A DNA stretch of 50,501 nucleotides, taken from a virus. This document shows positions 33,148 through 41,406 of this stretch, piece by piece; the stretch's first letter is position 1, and each line of letters starts with the position of its first letter. The stretch covers positions 1 to 50,501 of the IMG/VR virus record IMGVR_UViG_3300031215_000021; one strand, given 5' to 3'. Made by a program: the position numbers and the translations under genes. The notes below the pieces were generated by a model. That model did not search any database, was not told the origin of the DNA, and saw nothing but the letters and a program-made list of their open reading frames with translations.

Positions 33148-35121
33148 TTACTCTAGGGTAAGGCCATCTCCGAATTGAACATCAAGGATACCCTGACGGT
33201 CCCCCGAAAGTTCAATGTCGGACAAGTCACCATCGCGGGCGACAGGTCCAAGTTCAAACTCTTGCATGTCAGTATGGCCTGAGGCGGCGGTTTCCGAAGA
33301 CACTACCGGCACATTGATAGGTGTCGAGAATGCCTTCTTCGCCAATGAGACGACTTTCTTCTCTGCCGACTCTGCCATTACTCGGACCATCTGACGCATC
33401 GACCGGATTCTCTCTTCGCCCTCCAGCCCCTTGTGGCTGGCGATTCGGTCAGCAATACGGGCGTGTACCTCAGGCTTCATAAAGAAACCATCCCGGTTGT
33501 TAGGAGTGAGTAGAGGTAGCTCAGAGATAGTAGGGTTCCGTTTAGCTGCGGATTGGATGTCTCGCCTAGAAGCGAGACGGGTGTCCACGTACAGGTTGCC
33601 TAGAAGGTGGAGGTGCCCTTTAAGTTGGCCTGCCTCATTTTCGATAAGTGAGGCCGTTCTGTTTCCGTGATCTCCGCACAACATGCGAGCGATGACCTCA
33701 GAACGGGCAGGAGAGTCCGCCTTAATCTGCTTAGTCTCTACCTGTGCAAGTTGATGATCGGCTTCTCTAGCAGAGATGCCTCTAGTGGGGTCAAATATGT
33801 CAGTGCCTTCATAGACACGTCGCTCTGCTGGGAGAAGAGACGAGAACGCCTCTACCGCCAACTGGCGAGTCTTCGCAGCGCCAGCCTGTAGCATCTTCGC
33901 ACAGAGAGTGCGGTACATACCAGCTTGCCTTTTTGTGAAGGAACCCGTGCGGACTTGAATGAGTCTCTTGGCCACTTGTGCCACGACTCTCTTGTCCGAG
34001 AAATCTACATCACGACTATGAGCTACCCGAGCATCAAAGGTTTCCTCCTTTGGCGCGCCGAAGGTCAGAGGCGGACGGTTGTCGGTATTGCGGAAGAACT
34101 CAGCCGCTTGCCTTTTCGTATCGAAGAAATCAAGGCGGCTGTAGAGCTTGCCGAGTAGATGCAACTCATCCCGAAGGCTCTCTAAGGCTGGGTCCGACGC
34201 AAGCAGATCACGGATAGTGTTGTTGTGATTGCCCCGCATCATCTCATAGGCGATGCGGCGGACCTTCTTATCGTTAACCGTATTGGCAACGATCTCTTGC
34301 CTAATGTCTGCTGACCGGAGAGCTTCCATAGCCTCTCCGTAATCCACGCCCTTGGTAGGGTCTGCAACGACCGGCTTACCGTCTAGCGCCTGAAACCCGC
34401 TGGCAGGACTAGCTAAGATTGCGCGCTGTATGCGTGTCTTGTAGGAGAGGTTTTGAGACGCCGAAAGGTCTTTTCTCTCGTGCTTGTGGTCTTCCTTATA
34501 CTCTTCCCAGAGGTCTTTCGTGTAGTCAACCTCCATCACAATTTCTTTCTTGAAGACACCACAACGTCCGTTCTGGTTGTGGATACAGTCGCCACACTTC
34601 GACTTTGCGATGACAAACTTCGCTGTCTTGTTATTTGGAGTAAGACCCTCTGGACTCCCTTTGTAGCAGTCCGAGAACAACTCAGCGTCGATGTACACAG
34701 ACCCCAACAGGCCCCTCTCCGCCAAGACTTCCCGTATCCGCTCCGTAGAGGTTTTCAAGACGCTTTGGTCAAAGGACCGCTTCAGGATTTCAATGAGGTC
34801 AGGGGCGGTAACGCCCGCCTGTACATGCTTCCGAGCGAACTTCTCTACAATATCCCGTGCATCACTTTCGGAAAGTGCGCCGGGAGCAGGTCGCTCGCTC
34901 CAGAAAGGTGAAGTACCAAACTCACGGTTTTCAGGTGAAAGGCGATACTGGTCAGCCTCGGTAAGGTCTTTCCACTGCGCCTCTAGTTCGGGGATAGCAT
35001 CCAAGTTTTGCTTCGGCAATCTTTCAGTTGCCCGATACTCGTCCTTATCGACGTCAAGCCAATCAAGGTTTGCGAGTGGCTTCTCGTCAAGGATGCCTCC
35101 GATGTCTCCAAGGTCTGACAT
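33148..35121 (-). CDS. Large protein with internal duplication and Cys cluster, unknown
   Basis: A 657-aa protein upstream of the terminase genes. A cysteine cluster (CGDCIHNQNGRCGVF, about 175-190) may bind zinc or an iron-sulphur cluster. Two roughly 150-residue halves of the C-terminal part resemble each other: RRIAYEMMRGNHNNTIRDLL with ELHLLGKLYSRLDFF, and ARMLCGDHGNRTASLI with HLHLLGNLYVDTRLAS, each followed by a helical block ending in LAVEAFSS or LAKKAFST. No catalytic motif is recognised. A packaging or internal virion role is a guess from position. Confidence 0.65.
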   Translation of the reverse strand: MSDLGDIGGILDEKPLANLDWLDVDKDEYRATERLPKQNLDAIPELEAQWKDLTEADQYRLSPENREFGTSPFWSERPAPGALSESDARDIVEKFARKHVQAGVTAPDLIEILKRSFDQSVLKTSTERIREVLAERGLLGSVYIDAELFSDCYKGSPEGLTPNNKTAKFVIAKSKCGDCIHNQNGRCGVFKKEIVMEVDYTKDLWEEYKEDHKHERKDLSASQNLSYKTRIQRAILASPASGFQALDGKPVVADPTKGVDYGEAMEALRSADIRQEIVANTVNDKKVRRIAYEMMRGNHNNTIRDLLASDPALESLRDELHLLGKLYSRLDFFDTKRQAAEFFRNTDNRPPLTFGAPKEETFDARVAHSRDVDFSDKRVVAQVAKRLIQVRTGSFTKRQAGMYRTLCAKMLQAGAAKTRQLAVEAFSSLLPAERRVYEGTDIFDPTRGISAREADHQLAQVETKQIKADSPARSEVIARMLCGDHGNRTASLIENEAGQLKGHLHLLGNLYVDTRLASRRDIQSAAKRNPTISELPLLTPNNRDGFFMKPEVHARIADRIASHKGLEGEERIRSMRQMVRVMAESAEKKVVSLAKKAFSTPINVPVVSSETAASGHTDMQEFELGPVARDGDLSDIELSGDRQGILDVQFGDGLTLE

Positions 35122-35176
35122 GTGCTCTCTCCATTAGGGAGTTCTGGGAACCGGATAGGTGCCCCTGATGACTTAC

Positions 35177-35713
35177 TTAGTCGATGTCATCATTTACTTT
35201 CTCGTCATACTCCTCATCTACGAAGGACTCAGGGTCCTCCGTAATCTCTTCGGAGTCGGAAATCATTTCCTCAACCTCAGCCTCTTCCTCAGGTGTCGTA
35301 CCTACAGAGCTAGAGTCCCAATGGGGTGCTCTTAGCTCATCATTTATCGTGTCTTGTATTGCAGATAGGGTCTCAATCGACGTGTTAAGATTGGACCGCA
35401 TCTCCTTAATGTCTTGAATGTAGCCCTTACCGCCTAGCTTCCCGTCAGGGGAAATGGATACCGCTTTGATCTTCGTGAAGGTGGAGTAGGCCGATACGAG
35501 GTGCCCTAATGCTACTGAGGTAGACCACAGCACCTTTGCTAAGGGCTTCTTGGACTTACCGTTGTAGTTGTACTCTTTCGGAAGAGACCGACCCTCAGGG
35601 CCGGTGTCTTTGATGAAGCGTACCTCACCCGCAGTCTTCACTTTCCCCGTCTTAATCAGGTAATCAGTGGCAACTCTTCGGGCAATATCTCTGTCAGTTG
35701 GTTCATTGGACAT
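35177..35713 (-). CDS. Protein with VAxxYL leader and acidic tail, unknown
   Basis: A 178-aa protein, RBS AAGGTG. DRDIARRVATDYLIKTGKVK at residues 8-27 matches the second N-terminal motif. A helical middle (EMRSNLNTSIETLSAIQDTI) leads to an acidic C-terminal tail of about 45 residues (EEEAEVEEMISDSEEITEDP). No family recognised. Confidence 0.65.
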   Translation of the reverse strand: MSNEPTDRDIARRVATDYLIKTGKVKTAGEVRFIKDTGPEGRSLPKEYNYNGKSKKPLAKVLWSTSVALGHLVSAYSTFTKIKAVSISPDGKLGGKGYIQDIKEMRSNLNTSIETLSAIQDTINDELRAPHWDSSSVGTTPEEEAEVEEMISDSEEITEDPESFVDEEYDEKVNDDID

Positions 35714-35715
35714 AC

Positions 35716-36009
35716 TTACACCTTCAGGGGATTACCATCTTCATCGAACAATCTCTCAATGACCCATTCGCCATTGTCGGTCTGGTTTAGGGACCAGAGA
35801 TCACGCTCAGACTTCCGAATCAAGGTGTCGCTGGCTACTCGGGTGAACCCGGTAAGTTGCCCTACAGATGCTACCCTCATGCGGGTGGGTGGGTTCTTAG
35901 AGGCTATGATATCACGGACATCCAATGCCTCAGCGTCGCCGCCCAGAAAAGAGTCCATGCCGGACGAGCTAATCAGCACATCCCCGAGATCGAAGTCTTT
36001 GTAATCCAT
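35716..36009 (-). CDS. Small protein, unknown
   Basis: A 97-aa protein from ATG 36009, ten bases after GAGGGA. A TTG two codons earlier is an alternative. It ends with TRVASDTLIRKSERDLWSLN and WVIERLFDEDGNPLKV, a combination I have seen in small uncharacterised phage proteins. The N-terminal half is acidic. Function unknown. Confidence 0.65.
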   Translation of the reverse strand: MDYKDFDLGDVLISSSGMDSFLGGDAEALDVRDIIASKNPPTRMRVASVGQLTGFTRVASDTLIRKSERDLWSLNQTDNGEWVIERLFDEDGNPLKV

Positions 36010-36025
36010 TTTCAAGTTCCCTCTT

Positions 36026-36295
36026 TCAGTCGGAGAAGTCCAAGCCCTTCCTCTGGACTCGGTTCCGCAGTGAGTCTATCGCCACTCCGTCCATCGACAT
36101 GAACGTGAGGTAATCGAAACCTCTCGAACATGAAACCTTGGAGCCGAAGTCTTCTTGAGCTTGACGCATGAAACCTTTCAGACCACTCTCGTCTTGAAAA
36201 TAGACCGTGAGGGTAGAGGCCGTCTTCGACACCTTGTCGAGATAGGCCGTGGCTACCTTCTTGGACATTACAACTTTTCGGAGACTGCTTTTCAT
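36026..36295 (-). CDS. Small protein with VAxxYL leader, unknown
   Basis: About 89 aa. The start is uncertain: ATG 36310, 36295 or 36268 all lack a good ribosome binding site. If the last is used, the protein begins MSKKVATAYLDKVSKTAS, putting the second leader motif at the very N-terminus. A small alpha/beta body follows (TLTVYFQDESGLKGFMRQAQ). Unknown function. It may open a transcript, with the recurrent motif at 36338-36356. Confidence 0.6.
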   Translation of the reverse strand: MKSSLRKVVMSKKVATAYLDKVSKTASTLTVYFQDESGLKGFMRQAQEDFGSKVSCSRGFDYLTFMSMDGVAIDSLRNRVQRKGLDFSD

Positions 36296-36337
36296 AGTGT
36301 GTGTATGCAAGGGGCGTACAAAGCTCTACCCTTTGAG

Positions 36338-36356
36338 GTATATAAACAGATTAGTG
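36338..36356 (-). promoter_or_regulatory. Recurrent intergenic motif
   Basis: The minus strand reads CACTAATCTGTTTATATACC, 25-45 bp upstream of the candidate starts of the next gene and just after the sigma-like gene. It separates the replication operon from the terminase block, a sensible promoter position. Confidence 0.4.
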
Positions 36357-36379
36357 GGGAAAGCTCTCGGCCCGCCTTA

Positions 36380-37174
36380 TCAGGTGAGCATCTTCTTGCT
36401 CCGGTTCGACCACTTCGGCAGCTTGATCTCACGTAGGATATTGAAGTTGTACCGGATTTTGACGAACGTCTTGTAGTACCTAGCAAAGAGGATGAGTTCT
36501 TCGTCCCTGAGTTCGTCAGGCAAGTCACGCAATTGATCTACGATAGCATTAAGGTCTTCTTCAAAGTCTTTAGCTTCCAACTCAGGCTCCGCCCTCTGGC
36601 GCTCACTCAGTGCGTCTAGGGAAGTCTGGATAGTGCGGACCTCTACCAGTTCGGTGTCATTGGTTTTAGCCCATGCACGAATGCGATCAACAAGTACCTG
36701 ACCCATCCTAGCTAGATTTGCGATAAAGCGATGACGGACTCGGCCCTGACTGATATTGAGGATGTCAGCCACCTCACTCTGGCACGTAGACTCAAACATC
36801 TCCGAGAAGATTTGAGCATCTAACTTCGTAGGCATGTGAGGCAGTAGGTCGTCGTAAAGCTCTTGCTTTGATACCTCAGGGATCTCGATAAGGAACTTTA
36901 TCCTGTCGAGTGCTCTCTTTAGGCGGTAGGACACCGCCGCCTGAGTGATATTGAAAATCTCAGCGATGTCAGTCTGCCTCTTATTCAGAAAATAGTAGAG
37001 GCGGATAAGGTCCGCCTCTCTGTCTGGAAGGCGGTCTAGGACAGCTTTTATCTTGTCTAGGTGGCGCTCTTTCCACTCCTCATCTGCACGTGGCAAAGGG
37101 GCAAAGGTGTCTTCGGTTGAAAAGCGACCCGCTAACTCTTGCGGATCAACTGGTTGAATGTAGTAAACCGACAT
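36380..37174 (-). CDS. Sigma-like transcription regulator with two region-4-type HTHs
   Basis: A 264-aa protein, RBS AGGAGA. Residues about 49-94 (LPDREADLIRLYYFLNKRQT, then DIAEIFNITQAAVSYRLKRA) are a classic sigma-70 region 4 helix-turn-helix, which binds a -35 element. Residues about 120-158 (MFESTCQSEVADILNISQGR, then VRHRF) form a second, diverged copy. No region 2 (-10 binding) is visible. The C-terminal 100 residues are helical. It may bind host RNA polymerase as a sigma-like or co-activator factor. It is the last gene of the replication operon. Confidence 0.75.
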   Translation of the reverse strand: MSVYYIQPVDPQELAGRFSTEDTFAPLPRADEEWKERHLDKIKAVLDRLPDREADLIRLYYFLNKRQTDIAEIFNITQAAVSYRLKRALDRIKFLIEIPEVSKQELYDDLLPHMPTKLDAQIFSEMFESTCQSEVADILNISQGRVRHRFIANLARMGQVLVDRIRAWAKTNDTELVEVRTIQTSLDALSERQRAEPELEAKDFEEDLNAIVDQLRDLPDELRDEELILFARYYKTFVKIRYNFNILREIKLPKWSNRSKKMLT

Positions 37175-38114
37175 AGGATTCTCCTGTCTTAACGAATCCA
37201 GTCGATGCCTTCAATGCCAACAAATCAGGTCGTATGGATTCAATCTCTAGTTCGTTGCACACACGGGTGATAACTTCTTCATCGTAGTCGCCTTCTCGTT
37301 CTTCGTAATCCTCGATGGTCCTAAGCGCCATAACGTCTCTGTTGATGGCCGCTTGAGATTCAAAATCCGTGAGCGTCTTACGCTGGAACTCGGTGAGGTC
37401 CACCTTACACTCAGTATAAATAGATTCCAGATCGCCATCATGCTCGGTCACGATGCGGGCAATCTTCTTACGAGGGAAGCGGAACATGCCGGGCATGTTG
37501 TCGCTCTTATCCCCATCAAAGGTCCGGTAAGAGAGTAGTAAACGCGGAGGTACCCCATACTCTTCCTCTACCGTGAACTTGTCAAAGAACTTCTCAGCCT
37601 GTGGAGTCATCTGGACGGTACCTTCCCCGACGAGTTGGAGTAAGTCCCTATCGCTGCTTACGATGATGTTCTTGTCTTCTGTCAGCCTCTCACGGACAAG
37701 TGTAGCGATCATGTCGTCAGCCTCGAAGCCGTCAGCCTCGACCTGATGTACTCCCACAGCCTGTAAGAGCATTTGGAGAACGTCTATCTGGCTGTACAGT
37801 ATTTCTCGGCTGTTGCTTACCTCACCGATTGAATCTCCGGCAGCGTTAGAGACTTCCCCAGACGATTCTTTCTTCCGGTTAGTCTTGTACTCCGCATAGA
37901 TGTCTCGACGCATCTTGTGGCTGTTGCGGCCCTCCCATGCTACCCAAAAGGTTGCATTTGGGAACCTATCCCGCAGTTTGACCATATGCCGGGCGAAGCC
38001 GAAAACAGTGCCTGTAGGCAGACCCGCTGAGTTCGTCAAGCCCTGCTTGCGGTCGTAAATGAAAGTACAGCGGAAGGCGATGTTCATCCCATCAACAATA
38101 ACGTTCGTTTTCAT
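37146..38114 (-). CDS. Flap endonuclease / 5'-3' exonuclease
   Basis: A 322-aa protein of the FEN/T4 RNase H/Pol I 5'-nuclease family. It removes RNA primers and 5' flaps. Metal ligands are visible: Asp8 in IVDGMN, HKMRRDIYAEYKTNR (the helical arch with its conserved Arg/Lys), EADGFEADDMIATL (about 126-139), SSDRDLLQL (about 153-161), and FDGDKSDNMPG near 203, the helix-hairpin-helix DNA-binding entry. ATGA overlap with the NusG-like gene. Together with clamp, clamp loader and primase it forms the lagging-strand set. Confidence 0.85.
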   Translation of the reverse strand: MKTNVIVDGMNIAFRCTFIYDRKQGLTNSAGLPTGTVFGFARHMVKLRDRFPNATFWVAWEGRNSHKMRRDIYAEYKTNRKKESSGEVSNAAGDSIGEVSNSREILYSQIDVLQMLLQAVGVHQVEADGFEADDMIATLVRERLTEDKNIIVSSDRDLLQLVGEGTVQMTPQAEKFFDKFTVEEEYGVPPRLLLSYRTFDGDKSDNMPGMFRFPRKKIARIVTEHDGDLESIYTECKVDLTEFQRKTLTDFESQAAINRDVMALRTIEDYEEREGDYDEEVITRVCNELEIESIRPDLLALKASTGFVKTGESYVGLLHSTS

Positions 38115-38656
38115 AGTGCGTAATCCTCGTCGTCTTGGGGTGCGTGCTCGAAAAATTGAAAGGGGAGTTCCACAATGACCTCCATGCTCTTGAGATCTAC
38201 GATGTGGATAAGGGCTTTGTCGTCTTCTGAGAAGACTTGTAAAATCTTGCCCCGCAAGCCCGAATAGGCACCCTCTACAACGACCACATAGTCGTCTACC
38301 AGAATGTCTCGGGTAGCACGGTCTTGGAGTTGGCTACGGAGGTCTTCAATGACCTCCGGCTCCACGTAGTTGATGTAGCGCCCGTTCGGTTCATCGTTGG
38401 TGAGTACCCTCTTGATATAAGGTAACTCTTCCAGTGTGTAGAAGGATGCGGGAGGCAGCACTGCTGCAATGAATAAGTAACCTTCCATCAAGCAGATGGT
38501 GACAGCACTCTCCCTGCGAGAGAAGGTGACGCTGGGTATGAATACCTCAACCTCACCTATTTCATTAGACAGGAGTTGATAGAGTTCGTCCGGCGTTCGC
38601 TTCTCGCCTTGGTGACTAAGCTCTAGAATCACCCACTTGGATTTCAGATCGCTCAT
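38111..38656 (-). CDS. NusG-like protein (NGN and KOW domains)
   Basis: A 181-aa protein, the same length as bacterial NusG. WVILELSHQGEKRTPDELYQ opens an NGN-like fold (about 7-90), with VEVFIPSVTF and YLFIAAVLP in the expected strands. ILVDDYVVVVEGAYSGLRGK (about 118-137) followed by DDKALIHIVDL is a KOW motif. NusG paralogues bind RNA polymerase and set pausing or termination. One in the phage could act as an antiterminator on its long operons. It sits between dnaX and the flap nuclease, coupled by ATGA overlaps on both sides. Confidence 0.75.
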   Translation of the reverse strand: MSDLKSKWVILELSHQGEKRTPDELYQLLSNEIGEVEVFIPSVTFSRRESAVTICLMEGYLFIAAVLPPASFYTLEELPYIKRVLTNDEPNGRYINYVEPEVIEDLRSQLQDRATRDILVDDYVVVVEGAYSGLRGKILQVFSEDDKALIHIVDLKSMEVIVELPFQFFEHAPQDDEDYAL

Positions 38657-40065
38657 TCAGTATCATATAACTGTTTTTGGTCTGAGTAATCAGCGGTGTG
38701 GGGTGGTTTTGGTATAATAAGGCGCGCTGGTGCGGAGACTGGCCTTCTCCCCTCTTTGTAAGTATCAAGAGGGTCTTCCTTAGCCGCTGCGCCAGTTGGG
38801 GTACCTCTAGAAGATTGAGCACCGCTAGGCATAGCTGCTGCCGCCCACTTCCGGTTCTCTTCTTCTGCCTCTTGTAAGCTCTTTTGCTTCGTAGATTTTG
38901 CAGGAGTCAGAGACTCTGTAGCATCATCATCTTGAGCAGAGGCGGGTACCATGACCATCTGAGGCTGTAGGCCACCAGTCATCAATGTGCCGTTTTTGAG
39001 TTGGTTCTGGAGAACCAGAATCTCACAAATCAAGCCATTTTTGTCTATCCGCTTATCCGTGTTAAGGATGCGGTGCGCTATCGTAAGTAATGAGTCATTG
39101 TCGTAACGCTGAGATATCTGTTCTGCCAGACCCTTCTCAACGTAGTTCAAACCAATAGTGATGCCTTTTGCCAAACGGTAAGATGCCATAGCTGCGTTGG
39201 CAATACCCTCGTAAACCGATTCCGGTTCCGTCTGAGTTAAGGCTTCCATCATCGCAGCGATGCTTTTGTCAATGTCCTCTTCAAGGTGGAGAAGGATTTC
39301 ATACTCTTTCGAGACGACATCCAGACCCAACTGTTGTCGGACACTTTCAGCGGTGACGTCTCCAACGCGACTTACACGTTCCAGAGCATTCACCATGTCT
39401 CGGATATGGCCTTGGCCGTATCCGAAAATCAAATCCAGTGCTTCATCTTCGGTGGCGAAGCCCTCTTCCTCCACAATGTAGCGCAGGCGGTCCACCACTT
39501 CATCTTTTGAAGGCTCTTTGATACCGAAGACCATACAACGGCCCTTAATGGTACCTCGTAGCTTCTGAGGCTCGGTCGTACAGAACAGGCAGACGAGCCT
39601 TTTGTCTTTTGAGCCGGGAAGGGTATCTTCCATCGGCTTCAAAAGAGCATCCATTGCTTGTGTAGACAGACGGTGACACTCATCAATGAGGTATATCTTG
39701 CGGTCACCCCCATCCAATGTGTAGTAGTCAAGCCCATCAACAATCTTTCGGATGTTGTCTGCGCCCGTGTTATTGGCCGCATCCATCTCAGTGAACGAGG
39801 GGCTTTTGCCCCTCTCTAGGATTTCCAAGCAGGACGAGCACTGATTGCACGGCTCTGCTTTCTCGGAATCAAAGTCCTCACAGAGCATCGCTCGCGCTAG
39901 GATACGAGCGGTCGTCGTCTTCCCGGTCCCAGAAGGCCCCGAGAAGACGTACGACTTCTGAAAGATACCGCCCCGGCGCAACAACTCTTGTAAGACGTTT
40001 ACGGTACTGTCCTGTCCGATAACGTCCTCAAAGAGGTGGGGTCTGTATTTGGTATCAAACGACAT
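38653..40065 (-). CDS. dnaX: DNA polymerase III gamma/tau-like clamp loader subunit
   Basis: A 470-aa AAA+ protein. It opens with FDTKYRPHLFEDVIGQ, then Walker A GPSGTGKT (about 43-50), a four-cysteine zinc module (Cys62, CNQCSSC at 73-79), Walker B IYLIDECH (about 124-131) and an LRGTIKGRC sensor. This is the exact bacterial DnaX layout. The C-terminal 130 residues are short and low-complexity and lack a tau-like polymerase-binding domain. It loads the beta clamp encoded at 43153. Confidence 0.92.
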   Translation of the reverse strand: MSFDTKYRPHLFEDVIGQDSTVNVLQELLRRGGIFQKSYVFSGPSGTGKTTTARILARAMLCEDFDSEKAEPCNQCSSCLEILERGKSPSFTEMDAANNTGADNIRKIVDGLDYYTLDGGDRKIYLIDECHRLSTQAMDALLKPMEDTLPGSKDKRLVCLFCTTEPQKLRGTIKGRCMVFGIKEPSKDEVVDRLRYIVEEEGFATEDEALDLIFGYGQGHIRDMVNALERVSRVGDVTAESVRQQLGLDVVSKEYEILLHLEEDIDKSIAAMMEALTQTEPESVYEGIANAAMASYRLAKGITIGLNYVEKGLAEQISQRYDNDSLLTIAHRILNTDKRIDKNGLICEILVLQNQLKNGTLMTGGLQPQMVMVPASAQDDDATESLTPAKSTKQKSLQEAEEENRKWAAAAMPSGAQSSRGTPTGAAAKEDPLDTYKEGRRPVSAPARLIIPKPPHTADYSDQKQLYDTE

Positions 40066-40089
40066 AGGTAGCGCCGGAGCGTTTTTTTA

Positions 40090-40602
40090 TCAGTTGTTGA
40101 CCGAAACGTCTTGGTCTTGCGAGGTACGGACCTCAGGCTCAGTCACCGTGGACTGGCTCTTTTTCTTCATGTTGATGACCGAAAGCTTGTTCACGCCTTG
40201 GTCCCAATTCGTCCCGTGACGGCTCAGGATGACAGGGAATGCCTGTACCTCAGGTTTCCTAATCTTCCACTTCATCTCGCCATTGGTGGTGGATTCCTCC
40301 CCATAGCACTGCTCAAGCAGGTAATCAACCCACGCTTCTTTGTTGTCACCGCTCATCTCGCCCCAAGCATCAGCGCCGATGACGATCATGAAATCATACC
40401 CGCGCTCGCCGTCGTCGGCAACTTCCATGAGTGGCTGGTACTTGGCTGGTACCTTAAAAGGTTTGCCGATGATAGGACGACCATCTGACATGGTTGCCTT
40501 CTCCTTGAAGACGTAGGCAATCCGCGCCCCAATCAGATCAGGGTGAAATCGCATATACTGCTCTGCAATGTCTTCTGCTTCGTCAGCTTTCCAATACATC
40601 AT
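40090..40602 (-). CDS. Phage metallopeptidase-like protein lacking the active site
   Basis: A 170-aa protein from ATG 40602 behind AGGAAG. It has the layout of the putative phage metallopeptidase family: a YMRFHPDLIGARIAYVFKEK start, YDFMIVIGADAWGEM, EAWVDYLLEQCYG and a closing KPEVQAFPVILSRHGTNW. In the family the middle motif carries DHELxHC. Here it is DYLLEQC, so both histidines and the glutamate are replaced. It is therefore probably a non-catalytic relative. It lies between primase and dnaX. Confidence 0.65.
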   Translation of the reverse strand: MMYWKADEAEDIAEQYMRFHPDLIGARIAYVFKEKATMSDGRPIIGKPFKVPAKYQPLMEVADDGERGYDFMIVIGADAWGEMSGDNKEAWVDYLLEQCYGEESTTNGEMKWKIRKPEVQAFPVILSRHGTNWDQGVNKLSVINMKKKSQSTVTEPEVRTSQDQDVSVNN

Positions 40603-40698
40603 TGTTGCTTCCTGTGTTGGTATTCGTAGGTAGTGGCGTCTGCCGAATTGCAGACCCAATAGGGTTGTACCATAATGAGGGTGTGGGAGCAAGCAGGG

Positions 40699-41406
40699 TT
40701 AGAGCAATATCTGCCGTGTCAGGCGCTCCTCTAAAACTTCCTGCCCCAAAGCCGCCCACATATCCGACACGTCTTTCCCCCCTCGAAGTTCGAGGCGAGT
40801 GAGCGATCTGAATTTGGAACTATGGTCCCTCTGGAATTTAGTCCAGAACTCGTTACCACCCCAATCCATGTCGAACACGACTGTAATGTCCTGCACCATC
40901 CTCTCCAAAAACTGGATCTGACGGTTGCTCACATTAGCCGTGCCGGTACACACCGTGTTTGAGAATATACGCTGGAGGGGGAAGTAGTCAAACAAACCTT
41001 CACACAAAAAGATGCGCTTCGTCTCCCAGACAGACTCCATTGCCAGTTCTGCCCCGAAAAAAACGGCGTCAACCTTCGACCGCTTGAGGTAGAACTTCGA
41101 GTAGTCTTTCTTATCGCGGTCAGGGCTTCGTATCTGGATGCCACGAAGAACACCCAATGGATTCCGCATCGGGAATACAAGCTTGCCCCGCATCCGAAAA
41201 CCCTTTGAAGACCATTCGAGGTAGCTCTGGATGTCTTCGGTATCCCCCGTGACGTAAGGGGGCCATTCATTTTCTGGTACATACCCTATCCCGATGGCGT
41301 CAATCTGCTCATCGGATACCCCCCGCGCATAGAGGTATTCAAGCGCCTTCGGGTGGTCCCGTAGGTTCTTCTGCGTCGTCTTTAATATCGTGTTTAGAAA
41401 GCTCAT
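40699..41406 (-). CDS. DnaG-type primase core (TOPRIM)
   Basis: A 235-aa protein with the DnaG catalytic core. RGVSDEQIDAIGIGYVPE and FRMRGKLVFPMRNPLGVLRG belong to the RNA-polymerase subdomain. LCEGLFDYFPLQ (Glu136) and VVFDMDWGG (Asp179, Asp181) are the TOPRIM metal ligands. The N-terminal zinc domain and the C-terminal helicase-binding domain are absent, so it is about half the length of bacterial DnaG. It overlaps the end of the previous gene by 68 nt. No later start would keep the core intact. Confidence 0.8.
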   Translation of the reverse strand: MSFLNTILKTTQKNLRDHPKALEYLYARGVSDEQIDAIGIGYVPENEWPPYVTGDTEDIQSYLEWSSKGFRMRGKLVFPMRNPLGVLRGIQIRSPDRDKKDYSKFYLKRSKVDAVFFGAELAMESVWETKRIFLCEGLFDYFPLQRIFSNTVCTGTANVSNRQIQFLERMVQDITVVFDMDWGGNEFWTKFQRDHSSKFRSLTRLELRGGKDVSDMWAALGQEVLEERLTRQILL

